Positions 17,177 through 27,171 of a stretch of 64,000 bases of DNA are shown one piece after another (the first letter of the stretch is position 1; each line of letters opens with the position of its first letter). A model generated the notes under the pieces. It saw nothing but the letters and a program-made list of their open reading frames with translations. It did not search any database and had not been told where the DNA came from. This stretch comes from Duganella alba. Its GTDB lineage: Bacteria > Pseudomonadota > Gammaproteobacteria > Burkholderiales > Burkholderiaceae_D. Position numbers and translations under genes: made by a program. The stretch is taken from assembly GCF_009674495.1 (NCBI RefSeq), contig NZ_WKJN01000009.1, positions 124,001 through 188,000 of the forward strand. The letters are read 5' to 3'.

Positions 17177-18904
17177 ATGTTTGCTAACCTGACTATTCGC
17201 ACCCGGCTCATCGGCACCATGACGCTGCTGGGACTGCTCATCATTTTTATCGGCGTCCGCGGCATCCAGACGCTGCATACCTCCAACAACGTGCTGAAGG
17301 ATGTGTACAGCAACTCCATGGTCTCGATGAAGGCCATTTATGAAGCGCAGATCCAGATCGACCGCGCGCGCCTGTCGCTCGACCGCGTCGCCATGGCGCC
17401 GGACGCGGCCAACGTGCCGGAGACGCTGAAGCGTTCGCAGGACTTCATCGACGCCAGCGAGAAGTTCTGGAAGAGCTACTATGCGCTGCCGTTCGGCGAG
17501 GGCGAAAAGGCGCTGGCCGACAAGGTCGCCGCGCAGCGCGAGGCGCTGGTCAAGGATGGCCTGCTGGTGGCGATCAAGGCCATCAACGACAAGAACAAGC
17601 CGGAAATCGAGCGCATGATGCTGAGCGAGGTCACGCGCCTGTTCCGCCTGTACACCGAGAGTTCGGAAAAGCTGACCACCTACCAGCTGGATTCCACTGC
17701 CGAGCAGTACAACGCCAGCCAGGCCGCCTACCAGCGCAACATGGCGCTGGCGATCGCCGCCATCGTGATCGGCATCCTGCTGGCCGGCGTGTCCGGCATG
17801 CTGCTGCTGCGCGCGGTGATGGCACCGCTGAACCAGGCCATCGGCTACTTCCAGGCCATGGCGCATGGCAACCTGTCGAACCACATCCAGCTCGGCCGCA
17901 AGGATGAGATGGGCGAGATGATGGAAGGCCTGGCGCAGATGCAGGAACGGCTGGCCGGCACGGTGCGCAGCGTGCGCGAGGGCAGCGATGCCATCGCCAC
18001 CGCCAGCAGCGAAATCGCCGCCGGCAACCTGGACCTGTCGCGCCGCACCGAGCAGCAGGCCGCCAGCCTGGAAGAGACCGCGTCGTCGCTGGAGGAACTG
18101 ACCTCGACCGTGCGCCAGAATTCCGACAATGCGCGCCAGGCCAACACGCTGGCGTCGTCGGCGTCCGACATCGCCGTCAAGGGTGGCGAGCTGGTCACGC
18201 GGGTGATCGACACCATGGGCTCGATCACCCAATCGTCCGACAAGATCGCCGACATCATCGGCGTGATCGATGGCATCGCTTTTCAGACGAATATCCTGGC
18301 GCTGAACGCGGCCGTCGAGGCGGCGCGCGCGGGCGAGCAGGGACGCGGCTTCGCGGTGGTCGCCACCGAGGTGCGCAACCTGGCGCAGCGCTCGGCGGCG
18401 GCGGCCAAGGACATCAAGGCGCTGATCACCGATTCGGTGGAGAAGGTGGGCAGCGGCAGCGCGCTGGTCAACGAGGCCGGCACCACGATGGAGGAGATCG
18501 TCACCAGCGTGAGGCGCGTGACCGACATCATCAGCGAGATCAGTTCGGCCGGCCGCGAACAGGAAGTGGGCATCGAGCAGATCAACACCGCCGTGGCGGA
18601 GATGGATACCGTGACGCAGCAGAACGCGGCGCTGGTGGAGCAGGCGGCCGCCGCCTCGCAGGCGATGCAGGAGCAGGCGGTCAAGCTGGCCGAGATGGTG
18701 TCGGTGTTCCAGGTCGAAGGCGGCAACATCGCCGCCCGCAAAACCGCGTCGGCGCCGGTGCGCACCGCAGCCCGTCCGGCGCCGGCGGCACCGGCAACGC
18801 GCAGGCCGGCGCTGAAGGCGCCGAGACCGGCCGCCAAGCCGGCCGCCGCTACGGCGACACGCAAGGCGCCGGCTGCCGACAGTCAGGAATGGGAAGAGTT
18901 CTAA
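17177..18904 (+). CDS. Methyl-accepting chemotaxis protein, Tar/Tsr type
   Basis: The 575-residue chemoreceptor has a first membrane helix at about residues 10-30 and a four-helix-bundle periplasmic sensor. A second helix lies near 190-212 ([20 protein letters not shown]), followed by a HAMP domain and the highly conserved signalling hairpin ([20 protein letters not shown]). A proline/alanine linker leads to the C-terminal pentapeptide region QEWEEF, which resembles the CheR/CheB tether of Tar and Tsr. The start at 17177 follows GGAGATAAGC. The ligand is not identifiable. A bidirectional terminator follows at once. Confidence 0.93.
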   Translation: MFANLTIRTRLIGTMTLLGLLIIFIGVRGIQTLHTSNNVLKDVYSNSMVSMKAIYEAQIQIDRARLSLDRVAMAPDAANVPETLKRSQDFIDASEKFWKSYYALPFGEGEKALADKVAAQREALVKDGLLVAIKAINDKNKPEIERMMLSEVTRLFRLYTESSEKLTTYQLDSTAEQYNASQAAYQRNMALAIAAIVIGILLAGVSGMLLLRAVMAPLNQAIGYFQAMAHGNLSNHIQLGRKDEMGEMMEGLAQMQERLAGTVRSVREGSDAIATASSEIAAGNLDLSRRTEQQAASLEETASSLEELTSTVRQNSDNARQANTLASSASDIAVKGGELVTRVIDTMGSITQSSDKIADIIGVIDGIAFQTNILALNAAVEAARAGEQGRGFAVVATEVRNLAQRSAAAAKDIKALITDSVEKVGSGSALVNEAGTTMEEIVTSVRRVTDIISEISSAGREQEVGIEQINTAVAEMDTVTQQNAALVEQAAAASQAMQEQAVKLAEMVSVFQVEGGNIAARKTASAPVRTAARPAPAAPATRRPALKAPRPAAKPAAATATRKAPAADSQEWEEF

Positions 18905-18906
18905 AT

Positions 18907-18930
18907 AAAAAGGGCCTTGCGGCCCTTTTT
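18907..18930. terminator. Bidirectional Rho-independent terminator
   Basis: AAAAAGGGCC, loop TTGC and GGCCCTTTTT form a perfect 10-bp hairpin with A/T tracts on both sides. It lies two bases after the chemoreceptor stop and 12 bases beyond the convergent dps stop, so it can serve both genes. Confidence 0.9.
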
Positions 18931-18942
18931 ATTTGATGACGT

Positions 18943-19425
18943 TTATTCTTCCAGCAGGCTGCGCAGCATCCACGCGGTTTTCTCGTGCACGTCCAGGCGC
19001 TGGGTCAGCAGGTCGGCGGTCGGCTGGTCGTCGCACTCGTCGACCACCGGCAGCAGCTTGCGGGCGGTGCGGGCGGTGGCTTCCTGCGCGGCCACCAGGT
19101 GGCGCACCATGTCCAGCGCGACCGGCACGCCTTCCACTTCCTTGATCGTCGCCAGCTTCGAGAACTGGGCGTAGGTACCGGGCGCCGGATAGCCGAGCGC
19201 GCGGATGCGTTCGGCGATCTGGTCCAGCGCGGTCCATTGTTCGGTGTACTGCGTCATGAACATCTGGTGCAGCGAGTTGAACATCGGACCCTTGACGTTC
19301 CAGTGGAAGTTGTGGGTCATCAGGTACAGCGTGTAGCTGTCGGCCAGCAGGCCGGACAGGCCAGCCGCGATTTTCGCGCGGCTTTTATCGGTCAGGCCGA
19401 TATCGATCTTGATTGCTTTAGCCAT
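18943..19425 (-). CDS. dps: Dps family DNA-binding ferritin-like protein
   Basis: The 160-residue four-helix-bundle protein has the Dps signature [19 protein letters not shown], followed by the D...E residues of the intersubunit ferroxidase site ([13 protein letters not shown]). These dodecamers bind DNA, oxidise ferrous iron with peroxide and protect during starvation. The lysine-containing N-terminus ([20 protein letters not shown]) is short. It is a single gene ending at a shared terminator; a TACAAT hexamer about 40 bases upstream may be its -10 element. Confidence 0.92.
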   Translation of the reverse strand: MAKAIKIDIGLTDKSRAKIAAGLSGLLADSYTLYLMTHNFHWNVKGPMFNSLHQMFMTQYTEQWTALDQIAERIRALGYPAPGTYAQFSKLATIKEVEGVPVALDMVRHLVAAQEATARTARKLLPVVDECDDQPTADLLTQRLDVHEKTAWMLRSLLEE

Positions 19426-19507
19426 CGTGTCGCTCCTTGGTTAGTCTTTGACTCAGCCATTGTAGCGCCACGAGGCCGATCCTGCCTGTCCCGGTTGCCA
19501 GAGTCCT

Positions 19508-20914
19508 TTAGCCTGCGGTCCAGCCGCCGCCGATGGCCTTGACCAGCTGCACGCCGGCCTGGCGGTAGCGGGTGGTCAGGTCCAGTTCGCTGCGCGCCGA
19601 CTGCAGGTAGGCCGTCTGCGCCGTCACCACTTCCAGATAGCTGGCCGCGCCTTCGTCGTAACGCTTCTGCGCCAGGTCCAGCGCGCGCTTGGCGGCGGTG
19701 GCGGCCAGGTGGTCGGACTTGGCTGCTTCGTCATAGTTGGTCAGCAGCGACAGCTGGTCCGACACCTGCTGGAAGGCGGTCAGTACCACCGAACGGTAGC
19801 GCTGGCCCGCTTCATCCAGCTGCGCTTCGGCGCCGGCGATCTGCGCCTTGCGGCGGCCGCCGTCGAGCAGACTGACCGCCAGGGTCGGACCGACCGCCCA
19901 GAACAGGTTGGAGGCACGGGCAAACTTGTCGAAGTCGCTGGACTGGTAGCCGGCAGCCGCGTTCAGGGTCAGCGACGGGAACAGCGCGGTGCGCGCCACG
20001 CCCAGCTGGTCGCTGGCGGCGGCCACGCGCAGCGCGGCGGCGGCGATGTCGGGACGGCGCTGCAGCAGCTGCGACGGCAGCCCTACCGGCACCACCGGCG
20101 TGACGAAGGCATTGCTGTCCAGCGGCGCGACGGCGAAGTTGGCGGCGTTGGCGCCGACCAGCGCGGCGATCGCGTGTTCCTGCACGTTGCGCTGCGCCTG
20201 GCGCTGGCGCAGCTGCGAGCGGGTCGATTCGAGCTGCGTTTCGGCGCGCGCCAGGTCCAGGCCGGAGGCGGTGCCGCCGTTGTGGCGCTGGGTGATCAGG
20301 TCGGCCTGGCGCTTGTAGGCGACTTCGGTCTCGCGCAGCAGCTTGAGATCGGCGTCGGCGCCGCGCAGGGCCAGCAGCGTGTCGGCCAACTGGGTTTGCA
20401 GCGACAGGCGCGCCGCGGCCAGGTCGGCGTTGGCGGCGCGTTCCTGCGCCACGCCGGCGCTGACCTGCTTGCTGATGCGGCCCCACAGGTCGACTTCGTA
20501 GCCGAGATCGAACTCCAACGTGCCGCTGTTGTATTCAGGCGGCGAGGTGGCGCCGCGCAGCGGCTTGAGGTCCGACTGGCGGATGCGCTGGCCGTTGAGC
20601 GAGGCGCCCAGCGTCGGCGACTGCGCCGAGCGCAGCACGCCGGTGGCGGCCTGCGCCTGGCGGTAGCGCGCCAGCGCGCTGGCCAGGTCGGGGCTGTTGT
20701 CGATCAGCTGCTGTTGCAGCTGGTCGAGTTGCGGATCGGCGTACATCTTCCACCAGTCGGCGGGCAGCATCGGCGCCTTGTCGTTGGCGGCGGTCCAGCC
20801 GGCCGGCACGTCGCGGAAGCTGTCGGCCATCGGCACCGCTGGCGGCGCCTGGACCGGTGCCTCGGCGCACGCGGCGAGGGCCAGGGCGAGGGTAGTGGCG
20901 TAGAGGATCTTCAC
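19508..20914 (-). CDS. Efflux outer-membrane lipoprotein, NodT/OprM family
   Basis: The 468-residue TolC-like channel has a lipobox near residue 15 (ALAACAEAP), so it is a lipoprotein. It carries the typical DWWKMYADPQLDQL start and two repeats of the outer-membrane efflux domain, including FDLGYEVDLWGRI and the second-half LLQRRPDIAAAALRVAA. It forms the outer-membrane exit duct of the RND pump encoded just upstream; it overlaps the adaptor gene by four bases. Confidence 0.92.
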   Translation of the reverse strand: MKILYATTLALALAACAEAPVQAPPAVPMADSFRDVPAGWTAANDKAPMLPADWWKMYADPQLDQLQQQLIDNSPDLASALARYRQAQAATGVLRSAQSPTLGASLNGQRIRQSDLKPLRGATSPPEYNSGTLEFDLGYEVDLWGRISKQVSAGVAQERAANADLAAARLSLQTQLADTLLALRGADADLKLLRETEVAYKRQADLITQRHNGGTASGLDLARAETQLESTRSQLRQRQAQRNVQEHAIAALVGANAANFAVAPLDSNAFVTPVVPVGLPSQLLQRRPDIAAAALRVAAASDQLGVARTALFPSLTLNAAAGYQSSDFDKFARASNLFWAVGPTLAVSLLDGGRRKAQIAGAEAQLDEAGQRYRSVVLTAFQQVSDQLSLLTNYDEAAKSDHLAATAAKRALDLAQKRYDEGAASYLEVVTAQTAYLQSARSELDLTTRYRQAGVQLVKAIGGGWTAG

Positions 20915-22065
20915 GGCTTGGCCTTGGCGTTAGCGGTTGCGGCAGCCACGCGGACCACGTCGCCGGTGGCGACGCCGTCCGGCGGATTGGCGATGACCTG
21001 GTCGCCTTTGTCCAGACCGGAAGCGACTTCCACCACATTGCCGAGGTCGCGGCCGACGGTGATCTGTTTCACCACCACGTGGTTGTCCTTGCCCAGGGTC
21101 GCCACTTGCGTGCCGGCCTTGTTGAAGATCAGCGCGCTCGGCGGAATGCTCAGCGAGGCGGTGGACTGCGGCGCGTCGAAGTGGATCGAGGCGTAGCCGC
21201 CCGGCAGCAGTTCGCGGCTGTCGTTCTGCACGGTCAGCTGGATCAGCATGGCGCCGGAGCTGGCGTTGATGGCCTGCGACAGCGACTGCACGGTGGCGGT
21301 GAAGGTCTTGCCCGGACGTTCAGGCACCGTCAGCTCGGCCTTGTCGCCGACCTTGATGGCGGCCACCTGGCGCTGCGGCACGTTGACGTAGACGCGCAGG
21401 CGGCTGATGTCGGACACCACGAACAGCTCGCTGCCCGGGGTGCCGCCGACGTTGATCAGCGCGCCGACGTCGGTGTTGCGCGCGGTGACCACGCCGTCGA
21501 ACGGCGCCACCAGGCGGGTGTAGCGCTGCAGCGCCTGCACGCGGTCGACGTTGGCCTGCATGGCGTTGACGGCCGACTGCTTGGCCGCCAGGTCGCCGGC
21601 TTTCTCGTCGGCTTCCTGGTGCGAGACGGCGTCCGCCGTCAGCAGGCCCTGCCAGCGCTTGGCGGTGCTGGCGGCCAGCGTCAGGTTGCTGCGCGCGGTG
21701 GCCAGTTCGGCTTTGGCTTGCAGCAGCTGCTGGTCGAGATCCGGCGTTTCAATGTCGGCCAGCGTCTGGCCGGATTTCACCGGCGCGCCGATGTCGACGT
21801 TCCAGCTTTTCAGGTAGCCGCTGACGCGGGCGTAGATCGGCGCGCGCGCCCAGGGTTCGATGCGGGCCGACAGGTCGATCGGCGCGCCGGCCATCTGGCC
21901 GGCCGGCAGGATGCTGACCGCCGGCACCACCGGCGTGCTGGCTTCCTTGACTTGTTCGGCCACCGAACGGCGGCTGAGCACCCCGGCCGCGACCAGCGCG
22001 GCGGCGAGGACGATCAGACCCAGGGCCAGCGGCTTGTGACCCATACGAGAAGTTTTAGTTTGCAT
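20911..22065 (-). CDS. RND efflux periplasmic adaptor (HlyD/MexE-like membrane fusion protein)
   Basis: The 384-residue product has an N-terminal membrane anchor (HKPLALGLIVLAAALVAAGVL), a split lipoyl domain (ARIEPWARAPIYARVSGYLKSWNVDIG and the later VAPFDGVVTARNTDVGALI) around an alpha-hairpin, then beta-barrel and membrane-proximal domains. It bridges inner-membrane pump and outer-membrane channel. It overlaps the permease gene by 11 bases and the channel gene by four, giving one three-gene operon. Confidence 0.92.
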   Translation of the reverse strand: MQTKTSRMGHKPLALGLIVLAAALVAAGVLSRRSVAEQVKEASTPVVPAVSILPAGQMAGAPIDLSARIEPWARAPIYARVSGYLKSWNVDIGAPVKSGQTLADIETPDLDQQLLQAKAELATARSNLTLAASTAKRWQGLLTADAVSHQEADEKAGDLAAKQSAVNAMQANVDRVQALQRYTRLVAPFDGVVTARNTDVGALINVGGTPGSELFVVSDISRLRVYVNVPQRQVAAIKVGDKAELTVPERPGKTFTATVQSLSQAINASSGAMLIQLTVQNDSRELLPGGYASIHFDAPQSTASLSIPPSALIFNKAGTQVATLGKDNHVVVKQITVGRDLGNVVEVASGLDKGDQVIANPPDGVATGDVVRVAAATANAKAKP

Positions 22066-25000
22066 GGACAGGTGCTCCGGAAATAGGTTGGTCGTTATGA
22101 GGTTGCGGGGAAGACTTGGTTCCCGGCGCGTGTTTCTTGTGGACGATGCTGAACACCACCGGCACGAACAGCAGCGTCGCGGTGGTCGCGAAGATCAGGC
22201 CACCGATCACGGCGCGGCCCAGCGGCGCATTCTGCTCGCCGCCGTCGCCCAGGCCCAGGGCCATCGGCAACATACCGATAATCATCGACAGCGCCGTCAT
22301 CAGCACCGGACGGAAGCGGACCGAGCCGGCTTCCAGCGCGGCGGCGGTGGCGTCGCCCAGTTCGTCCAGGCGTTCACGGGCGAACGAGATCACCAGCACC
22401 GAGTTGGCGGTGGCCACGCCCATGCACATGATAGCGCCGGTCAGCGCCGGCACCGACAGTGTGGTGTTGGTGGCGAACAGCATCCAGACGATACCGGCCA
22501 GCGCGGCCGGCAGCGCCGAGACGATCACGGCCGGGTCCAGCCACGACTGGAAGTTGACCACGATCAGGAAGTAGATCAGCACCACGGCGCCCAGCAGGCC
22601 GAACAGCAGGCCGGAGAAGGCGCGGTCCATGGTTTTCACCTGGCCCAGCATCTGGACGGTTGACCCTTTCGGCAGTTCGGCCTTGGTCTCTTCCAGGATC
22701 TTGTTGATGTCCTTGGAGACGGCGCCGAGGTCGCGGTCCTGGGTGGTGGCGTAGATCTGCACCATCGGCGCGATGTCGTACTGGCTGACCAGCGCCGAGG
22801 CGGTGCCGCGCTGGAAGCGGGCGACGCCGCCCAGCGTGGTGCCGCTGGTGTTGGCGCCGTTACCGACCGGCAGGTTGGCCAGCGCCGACAGCGAATCGAG
22901 CTGCGGTTGCGGCGTCTGCATGACGATCGGGTAGCTGACGCCGTTGGCCGGATTCAGCCAGAAGGTCGGCGCCACCTGCGAGGAGCCGGCCAGGTTGACC
23001 ACCATGCTGTTGGTGACGTCGCGCGTGGTCAGGCCCAGTTGCTGCGCCTGGCTGCGGTCGACGTCGACGTTGAACACCGGCGCCTTGTTGGACTGCTGGA
23101 TGCGGGCGTCGGCCACGCCAGGGATGGCGCGGATACGTTTCAGCAGCTTGTCGGCGTAAGCGTAGTTGTCGTCGATTTTCGCGCCGCGGATCTGCACGTC
23201 GATCGGCGCCGGCGAACCGAAGTTCAGAATCTGGCCGACGATGTCGGCGGGCGGGAACGAGAAGGTGGTGTCCGGGAATTCTTCCGGCAGCACCTTGCGC
23301 AGCTTGCGCACGTAGTCGGCGGTCGGCTCGTGCTCTTCGCCGAGCGCGATCTGGAAGTCGCCGTCCTGCGTGCCCATCATGCCGGTGTTGTTGTACACCA
23401 TGTTGATCGAGCTGGCCGGCATGCCGATGTTGTCGGTCATGGTGACGATTTCCTTGGCCGGAATGACGCGGCGGATGGCCTGGTCGATGCGGGCGAAGCG
23501 GGCGGCGGTTTCCTCGATCCGGGTGCCGACCGGCACGCGCACGTGGATCAGCACCTGGCCGGAGTCGACCGACGGGAAGAAGTTACTGCCCAGGAAAGGC
23601 ACCAGCACGAACGAAGCCAGCACCACCACCAGGAAGCCGATCACGAACTTCGGACGGTTGCCGATGGCCGATTCCAGGATGCCCATGTAGCCGGCGCGCA
23701 CGCTCTCGAAACGCGCTTCGAAGGCGCGCTGGAAGCGCACCAGCGGATTGCTCGATGGCGCCGGCGAACCGTGGCCGCCGTGGGCGTGGGCATGGCCCTC
23801 GCCGGTGTCGTGCGGTTTCAGCAGGTAGTTGGCCATGGTCGGCACCAGGGTACGCGACAGGATGAACGAGCAGATCATCGCGAAGATCACCGCTTCGGCC
23901 ATCGGCACGAACAGGAAGCGCGACACGCCGTCGAGGAAGAACATCGGCACGAACACGATACAGATACACAGCAGCGAGACGAAGGCCGGCGTGACGATCT
24001 GCGCGGCGCCGTCCAGAATCGCGTTTTCCACCGACTTGCCCTGTTCCAGGTGCCAGTTGATGTTTTCGATGGTCACGGTCGCATCATCGACCAGGATACC
24101 CACGGCCAGCGCCAGGCCGCCGAGGGTCATCAGGTTCAGCGATTCGCCGATGGCCGCCAGGGCGACGATCGAGCCGAGAATCGACAGCGGGATCGAGACG
24201 GCGATGATGATGGTCGAACGCCAGCTGCCAAGGAACAGCAGGATCATCAGGCTGGTCAGCGCGGCGGCGATCACGCCTTCCGACGCCACGCCCTTGATGG
24301 CGGCGCGCACGAACACGGACTGGTCATTGATCGGCGTGACTTTCAGCGCTTCCGGCCAGCCCACTTTCAGCGTATCGATTTTCGAGCGGATGCCGTCGAC
24401 GATGGCCAGGGTCGAGGCCGAACCGTTCTTCAGCACCGACATCAGCACCGAGCGGCTGCCGTCGACGTGCACCACGTTGGTCTGCGGCGCGTTGCCGTCG
24501 TGGACGTTGGCGATGTCGCCCAGGTAGATGGTGGCGCCGTTGACCACTTTGACCGGCAAACGCGCCAGGTCGGCGATGGCCGATGGCGCGCTGTTGAGCT
24601 GGATGGTGTATTCGAGCGAGTCGATTTTCTGCGTGCCGACCGGGGTCAGCACGTTCTGTGCCGCCAGCGCGTTGGCAATGTCCTGCGCCGACAGGCCGCG
24701 GGCTTGCAGCAGGGCCGGATCGACGTCGATCTGCACCTGACGCTGTTTACCACCATAAGGCAGAGGAATCGCCGCGCCGGGTACGCTGACCAGCGGCGTC
24801 CGCACCGTATTGGTGCCAAGGTCGGACAGCTGCTGTTCCGACAGGCCCTTGCCGGACAGCGCCACCTGGAGAATAGGCACGGTGGCGGCGTTGTAGTTGA
24901 TGATCAGCGGCGGCGTGATACCGGCCGGCATCTGCTTGAGCAGCGCCTGCGAGATCGCCGTCACCTGGGCATTCGCCACCGCCACGTTGACGCCGGGCTG

Positions 25001-25294
25001 GAAGAAGATCTTCACGATGGACACGCCGGTGAAGGTGTTCGCTTCGATGTGCTCGATGTCGTTGACGGTGGTGGTCAGCGCGCGCTGGAACAGGGTGGAC
25101 ACGCGGCCCGCCATCTGGTCCGGCGGCTGGCCGGTGTACTGCCACGCCACCGCGATCACAGGGATCTTGATGTCGGGGAAAATGTCGGTCGGCGTGCGCA
25201 AAGCCGCCAGCGGACCGGCGATCAGCAGCAGCAAGGCCATGACCACAAATGTATAGGGACGCCGAAGCGCCACGCGGACGATATCAATTAACAC
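22055..25294 (-). CDS. RND efflux permease, HAE1-like, with histidine-rich cytoplasmic loop
   Basis: The product is about 1079 residues with the duplicated six-helix plan of RND pumps. TM4 carries the proton-relay aspartates (GILVDDATVTIENI), and the second half has VNFQSWLDPAVI and the PVLMTALSMIIGMLPMALG segment. The central cytoplasmic loop contains GHAHAHGGHG, an unusual His/Gly run. The GTG at 25294 is proposed as start, with GGGGG nine bases upstream, giving MLIDIVRVALRRPYTFVVM, the normal family N-terminus. An ATG at 25345 would add 17 atypical residues. Substrate is unknown; drugs, solvents or metals are possible. Confidence 0.88.
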   Translation of the reverse strand: MLIDIVRVALRRPYTFVVMALLLLIAGPLAALRTPTDIFPDIKIPVIAVAWQYTGQPPDQMAGRVSTLFQRALTTTVNDIEHIEANTFTGVSIVKIFFQPGVNVAVANAQVTAISQALLKQMPAGITPPLIINYNAATVPILQVALSGKGLSEQQLSDLGTNTVRTPLVSVPGAAIPLPYGGKQRQVQIDVDPALLQARGLSAQDIANALAAQNVLTPVGTQKIDSLEYTIQLNSAPSAIADLARLPVKVVNGATIYLGDIANVHDGNAPQTNVVHVDGSRSVLMSVLKNGSASTLAIVDGIRSKIDTLKVGWPEALKVTPINDQSVFVRAAIKGVASEGVIAAALTSLMILLFLGSWRSTIIIAVSIPLSILGSIVALAAIGESLNLMTLGGLALAVGILVDDATVTIENINWHLEQGKSVENAILDGAAQIVTPAFVSLLCICIVFVPMFFLDGVSRFLFVPMAEAVIFAMICSFILSRTLVPTMANYLLKPHDTGEGHAHAHGGHGSPAPSSNPLVRFQRAFEARFESVRAGYMGILESAIGNRPKFVIGFLVVVLASFVLVPFLGSNFFPSVDSGQVLIHVRVPVGTRIEETAARFARIDQAIRRVIPAKEIVTMTDNIGMPASSINMVYNNTGMMGTQDGDFQIALGEEHEPTADYVRKLRKVLPEEFPDTTFSFPPADIVGQILNFGSPAPIDVQIRGAKIDDNYAYADKLLKRIRAIPGVADARIQQSNKAPVFNVDVDRSQAQQLGLTTRDVTNSMVVNLAGSSQVAPTFWLNPANGVSYPIVMQTPQPQLDSLSALANLPVGNGANTSGTTLGGVARFQRGTASALVSQYDIAPMVQIYATTQDRDLGAVSKDINKILEETKAELPKGSTVQMLGQVKTMDRAFSGLLFGLLGAVVLIYFLIVVNFQSWLDPAVIVSALPAALAGIVWMLFATNTTLSVPALTGAIMCMGVATANSVLVISFARERLDELGDATAAALEAGSVRFRPVLMTALSMIIGMLPMALGLGDGGEQNAPLGRAVIGGLIFATTATLLFVPVVFSIVHKKHAPGTKSSPQPHNDQPISGAPVHAN

Positions 25295-25615
25295 AAAATT
25301 ACCCCCAGGGACAGACTGACCGGACAATATAGCGCGGTGCAGCATTTTGAATAATGCGGCGGAATCGCATGACCTTATGAGCCAGGCTAATCAATGCCGA
25401 GGTGATGCGGATGCTGTAGTGCAGCGAAATTACTGACTTTTGCTACATTAGTGAATAATTTTATCGTTTTAATCGTTATAGTTGCCTTAAGAATTGTTTC
25501 TGGCATGTATCAGCCTGTATCTAGTGGAATGTAATCTGTTTGTAATCTGGGCGTCATGTTGTCGTCAGCGCGGGATTTCTATACTGGGATCACTCTCACT
25601 CACCAGGAACTCACC
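25295..25615. other. AT-rich divergent regulatory region between RND operon and hydrolase
   Basis: This 321-base gap is markedly AT-richer than its surroundings and contains no credible gene. The right half carries the repeats and promoter listed separately. The left half presumably holds the RND promoter; a minus-strand TATATT (around 25330) with a weak TTATTC 17 bases before it is the best pair I can see. Confidence 0.5.
25506..25585 (+). promoter_or_regulatory. Promoter with tandem direct repeats, probable OmpR-family activator sites
   Basis: TGTAATCT occurs at 25530 and 25541, exactly 11 bases apart, and related TGTATC copies start at 25506 and 25516, 10 bases apart. Head-to-tail repeats at one helical turn are typical of OmpR/PhoB-type response regulators. 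Downstream, TGTTGT and TATACT (25580-25585) are 17 bases apart. A winged-helix response regulator of that type is encoded 900 bases downstream and is a plausible binder. Confidence 0.55.
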
Positions 25616-26350
25616 ATGAAAAAGCTGTTACTTGCCGGCGCGTTCGCCGCCCTGTTTTCCGGCGCCGCCTCGGCGGAAATCAATAATATCGTGCTTGTGC
25701 ATGGCGCATATGCCGACGGATCGTGCTGGAACGACGTCATCGCGCGTTTGCAAAAAGCAGGTAAGCATGTCACATCTGTGCAAAATCCGCTGACGTCGCT
25801 CGCGGACGACGCTGAAGCCACCCGCCGCGTGCTGGCGTTGCAGGATGGACCGACGGTTCTGGTGGGCCATTCGTGGGCCGGCACGGTGATCAGCGAGACC
25901 GGCACCGATCCGAAGGTCAAGGCGTTGGTGTACGTGGCGGCGCGCGCGCCGGACGCGGGCGAGGACTACGGCGCCCTGGCCGCCAAGTTCCCGGCGCCGC
26001 CTGCCAGCGCCGGGCTGGTGAAGTCGCCGGATGGTTTTGCGCAGTTGAGCGAAGAGGCGTTTGTGCGCGATTTTGGCGGTGATCTGGACCCGGCGAAAGC
26101 CCGCGTGTTGTACGCCGGTCAAGGCCGCATCTCGCAGACGCTGTTCAGCGCCCGCACCACGCAGGCGGCGTGGAAGGTCAAGCCGACCTATTATGCGGTG
26201 TCGACCAATGACCGGACGACGTCGCCGGACCTGGAGCGTTTCCTGGCCAAGCGCATGGGGGCCAAGACGATTGAGCTGGCGTCCAGCCATTTGTCGATGA
26301 TCTCGCATGCGGATGAGATTGCCAATCTGATTCTCGAAGCCGCAAAGTAA
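25616..26350 (+). CDS. Secreted alpha/beta hydrolase
   Basis: The 244-residue product has a clean signal peptide (MKKLLLAGAFAALFSGAASA) and an alpha/beta-hydrolase fold. VLVHGAYADGSCW is the oxyanion-hole HG region, GHSWAG the nucleophile elbow, and SSHLSMISHADE probably holds the catalytic histidine. Relatives include small esterases and EstC-like salicylate-esterase-type proteins, but the substrate is unknown. It precedes a two-component system on the same strand, separated by a palindromic repeat, and its promoter carries response-regulator-type repeats. Confidence 0.85.
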   Translation: MKKLLLAGAFAALFSGAASAEINNIVLVHGAYADGSCWNDVIARLQKAGKHVTSVQNPLTSLADDAEATRRVLALQDGPTVLVGHSWAGTVISETGTDPKVKALVYVAARAPDAGEDYGALAAKFPAPPASAGLVKSPDGFAQLSEEAFVRDFGGDLDPAKARVLYAGQGRISQTLFSARTTQAAWKVKPTYYAVSTNDRTTSPDLERFLAKRMGAKTIELASSHLSMISHADEIANLILEAAK

Positions 26351-26389
26351 ACCCCGCAACCTTAAGCGATACGCATGCCGTACCACTTA

Positions 26390-26419
26390 GGGGTCTGACC
26401 CCGTACGGGGTCAGACCCC
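26390..26419. repeat. 30-base perfect palindromic repeat, copy 1
   Basis: GGGGTCTGACCCC, GTAC and GGGGTCAGACCCC make a perfectly self-complementary 30-mer. A 28-base copy of the same sequence lies at 59894-59921. It sits between the hydrolase and the response regulator on the same strand, with no T-tract, so it is not a standard terminator. It shares the octamer GGGGTCAG with the 94-base hairpins at 31630 and 44010. Confidence 0.85.
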
Positions 26420-26499
26420 ACCTGGCAGTGCGGGTCAAAAGGTGATCATAGAGTTGCAATTTCCACCGCGTCACGAAAAAAGCCGACAATAGATGCACC

Positions 26500-27171
26500 A
26501 TGAAAATACTAATCATTGAAGACGAACCGAAAGCCGGCGACTATCTGGTCAAAGGCCTGCACGAATCCGGCTACGTGGCCGACCTCGCGCGCAACGGCGT
26601 CGACGGCTTGTCTCTGGCGCTGGAGCACGACTACGAACTGATCGTGCTCGACGTGATGCTGCCGCAAATGGACGGCTGGACCGTCCTCAGCAAGCTGCGC
26701 GAACGCAAGGAAACGCCAGTCCTGTTCCTCACCGCCCGCGACGACGTGATCGACCGCGTCAAGGGCCTGGAACTGGGCGCCGACGATTACCTGGTCAAAC
26801 CATTCGCCTTCGCCGAACTGCTGGCCCGCGTCAAGACGCTGCTGCGCCGCGGCCCGGTGCGCGAGGCGGAAGTCATCCGCGTGGCCGACCTGGAAATCGA
26901 CGTGCTGCGCCGCCGCGTCACGCGCGCCGGCCAGCGCATCGAATTGACCGCCAAGGAATTCGCGCTGCTGCACCTGCTGGCCAAGCGCCAGGGCGAAGTG
27001 CTGTCGCGCACCCAGATCGCCTCCATGGTGTGGGACATGAACTTCGATTCCGACACTAACGTGGTCGACGTGGCGATCCGCCGCCTGCGCGCCAAGGTTG
27101 ACGACCCGTATCCGCTCAAGCTGGTGCAGACCGTGCGCGGCATGGGCTATCTGCTGGAAGAACGCGCATGA
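26500..27171 (+). CDS. OmpR-family response regulator, heavy-metal (CusR/IrlR) type
   Basis: The 223-residue product has a receiver domain ([20 protein letters not shown], with the phospho-acceptor Asp in [15 protein letters not shown] and the Lys in [12 protein letters not shown]). A winged-helix DNA-binding domain ends in [12 protein letters not shown]. This N-terminus is characteristic of CusR/CopR/IrlR-type regulators. It overlaps the sensor kinase gene by four bases. The tandem repeats before the hydrolase gene are candidate binding sites. Confidence 0.93.
   Translation: MKILIIEDEPKAGDYLVKGLHESGYVADLARNGVDGLSLALEHDYELIVLDVMLPQMDGWTVLSKLRERKETPVLFLTARDDVIDRVKGLELGADDYLVKPFAFAELLARVKTLLRRGPVREAEVIRVADLEIDVLRRRVTRAGQRIELTAKEFALLHLLAKRQGEVLSRTQIASMVWDMNFDSDTNVVDVAIRRLRAKVDDPYPLKLVQTVRGMGYLLEERA

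Noticed and set aside
22907..25291. Long open frame of about 794 codons antisense to the RND permease
   Set aside because: It lacks any recognisable domain, has skewed His/Arg/Gln composition, and mirrors the high third-position GC of the real gene. The same explains other long antisense frames such as 34995-37478 (minus) and 56446-58872 (minus).
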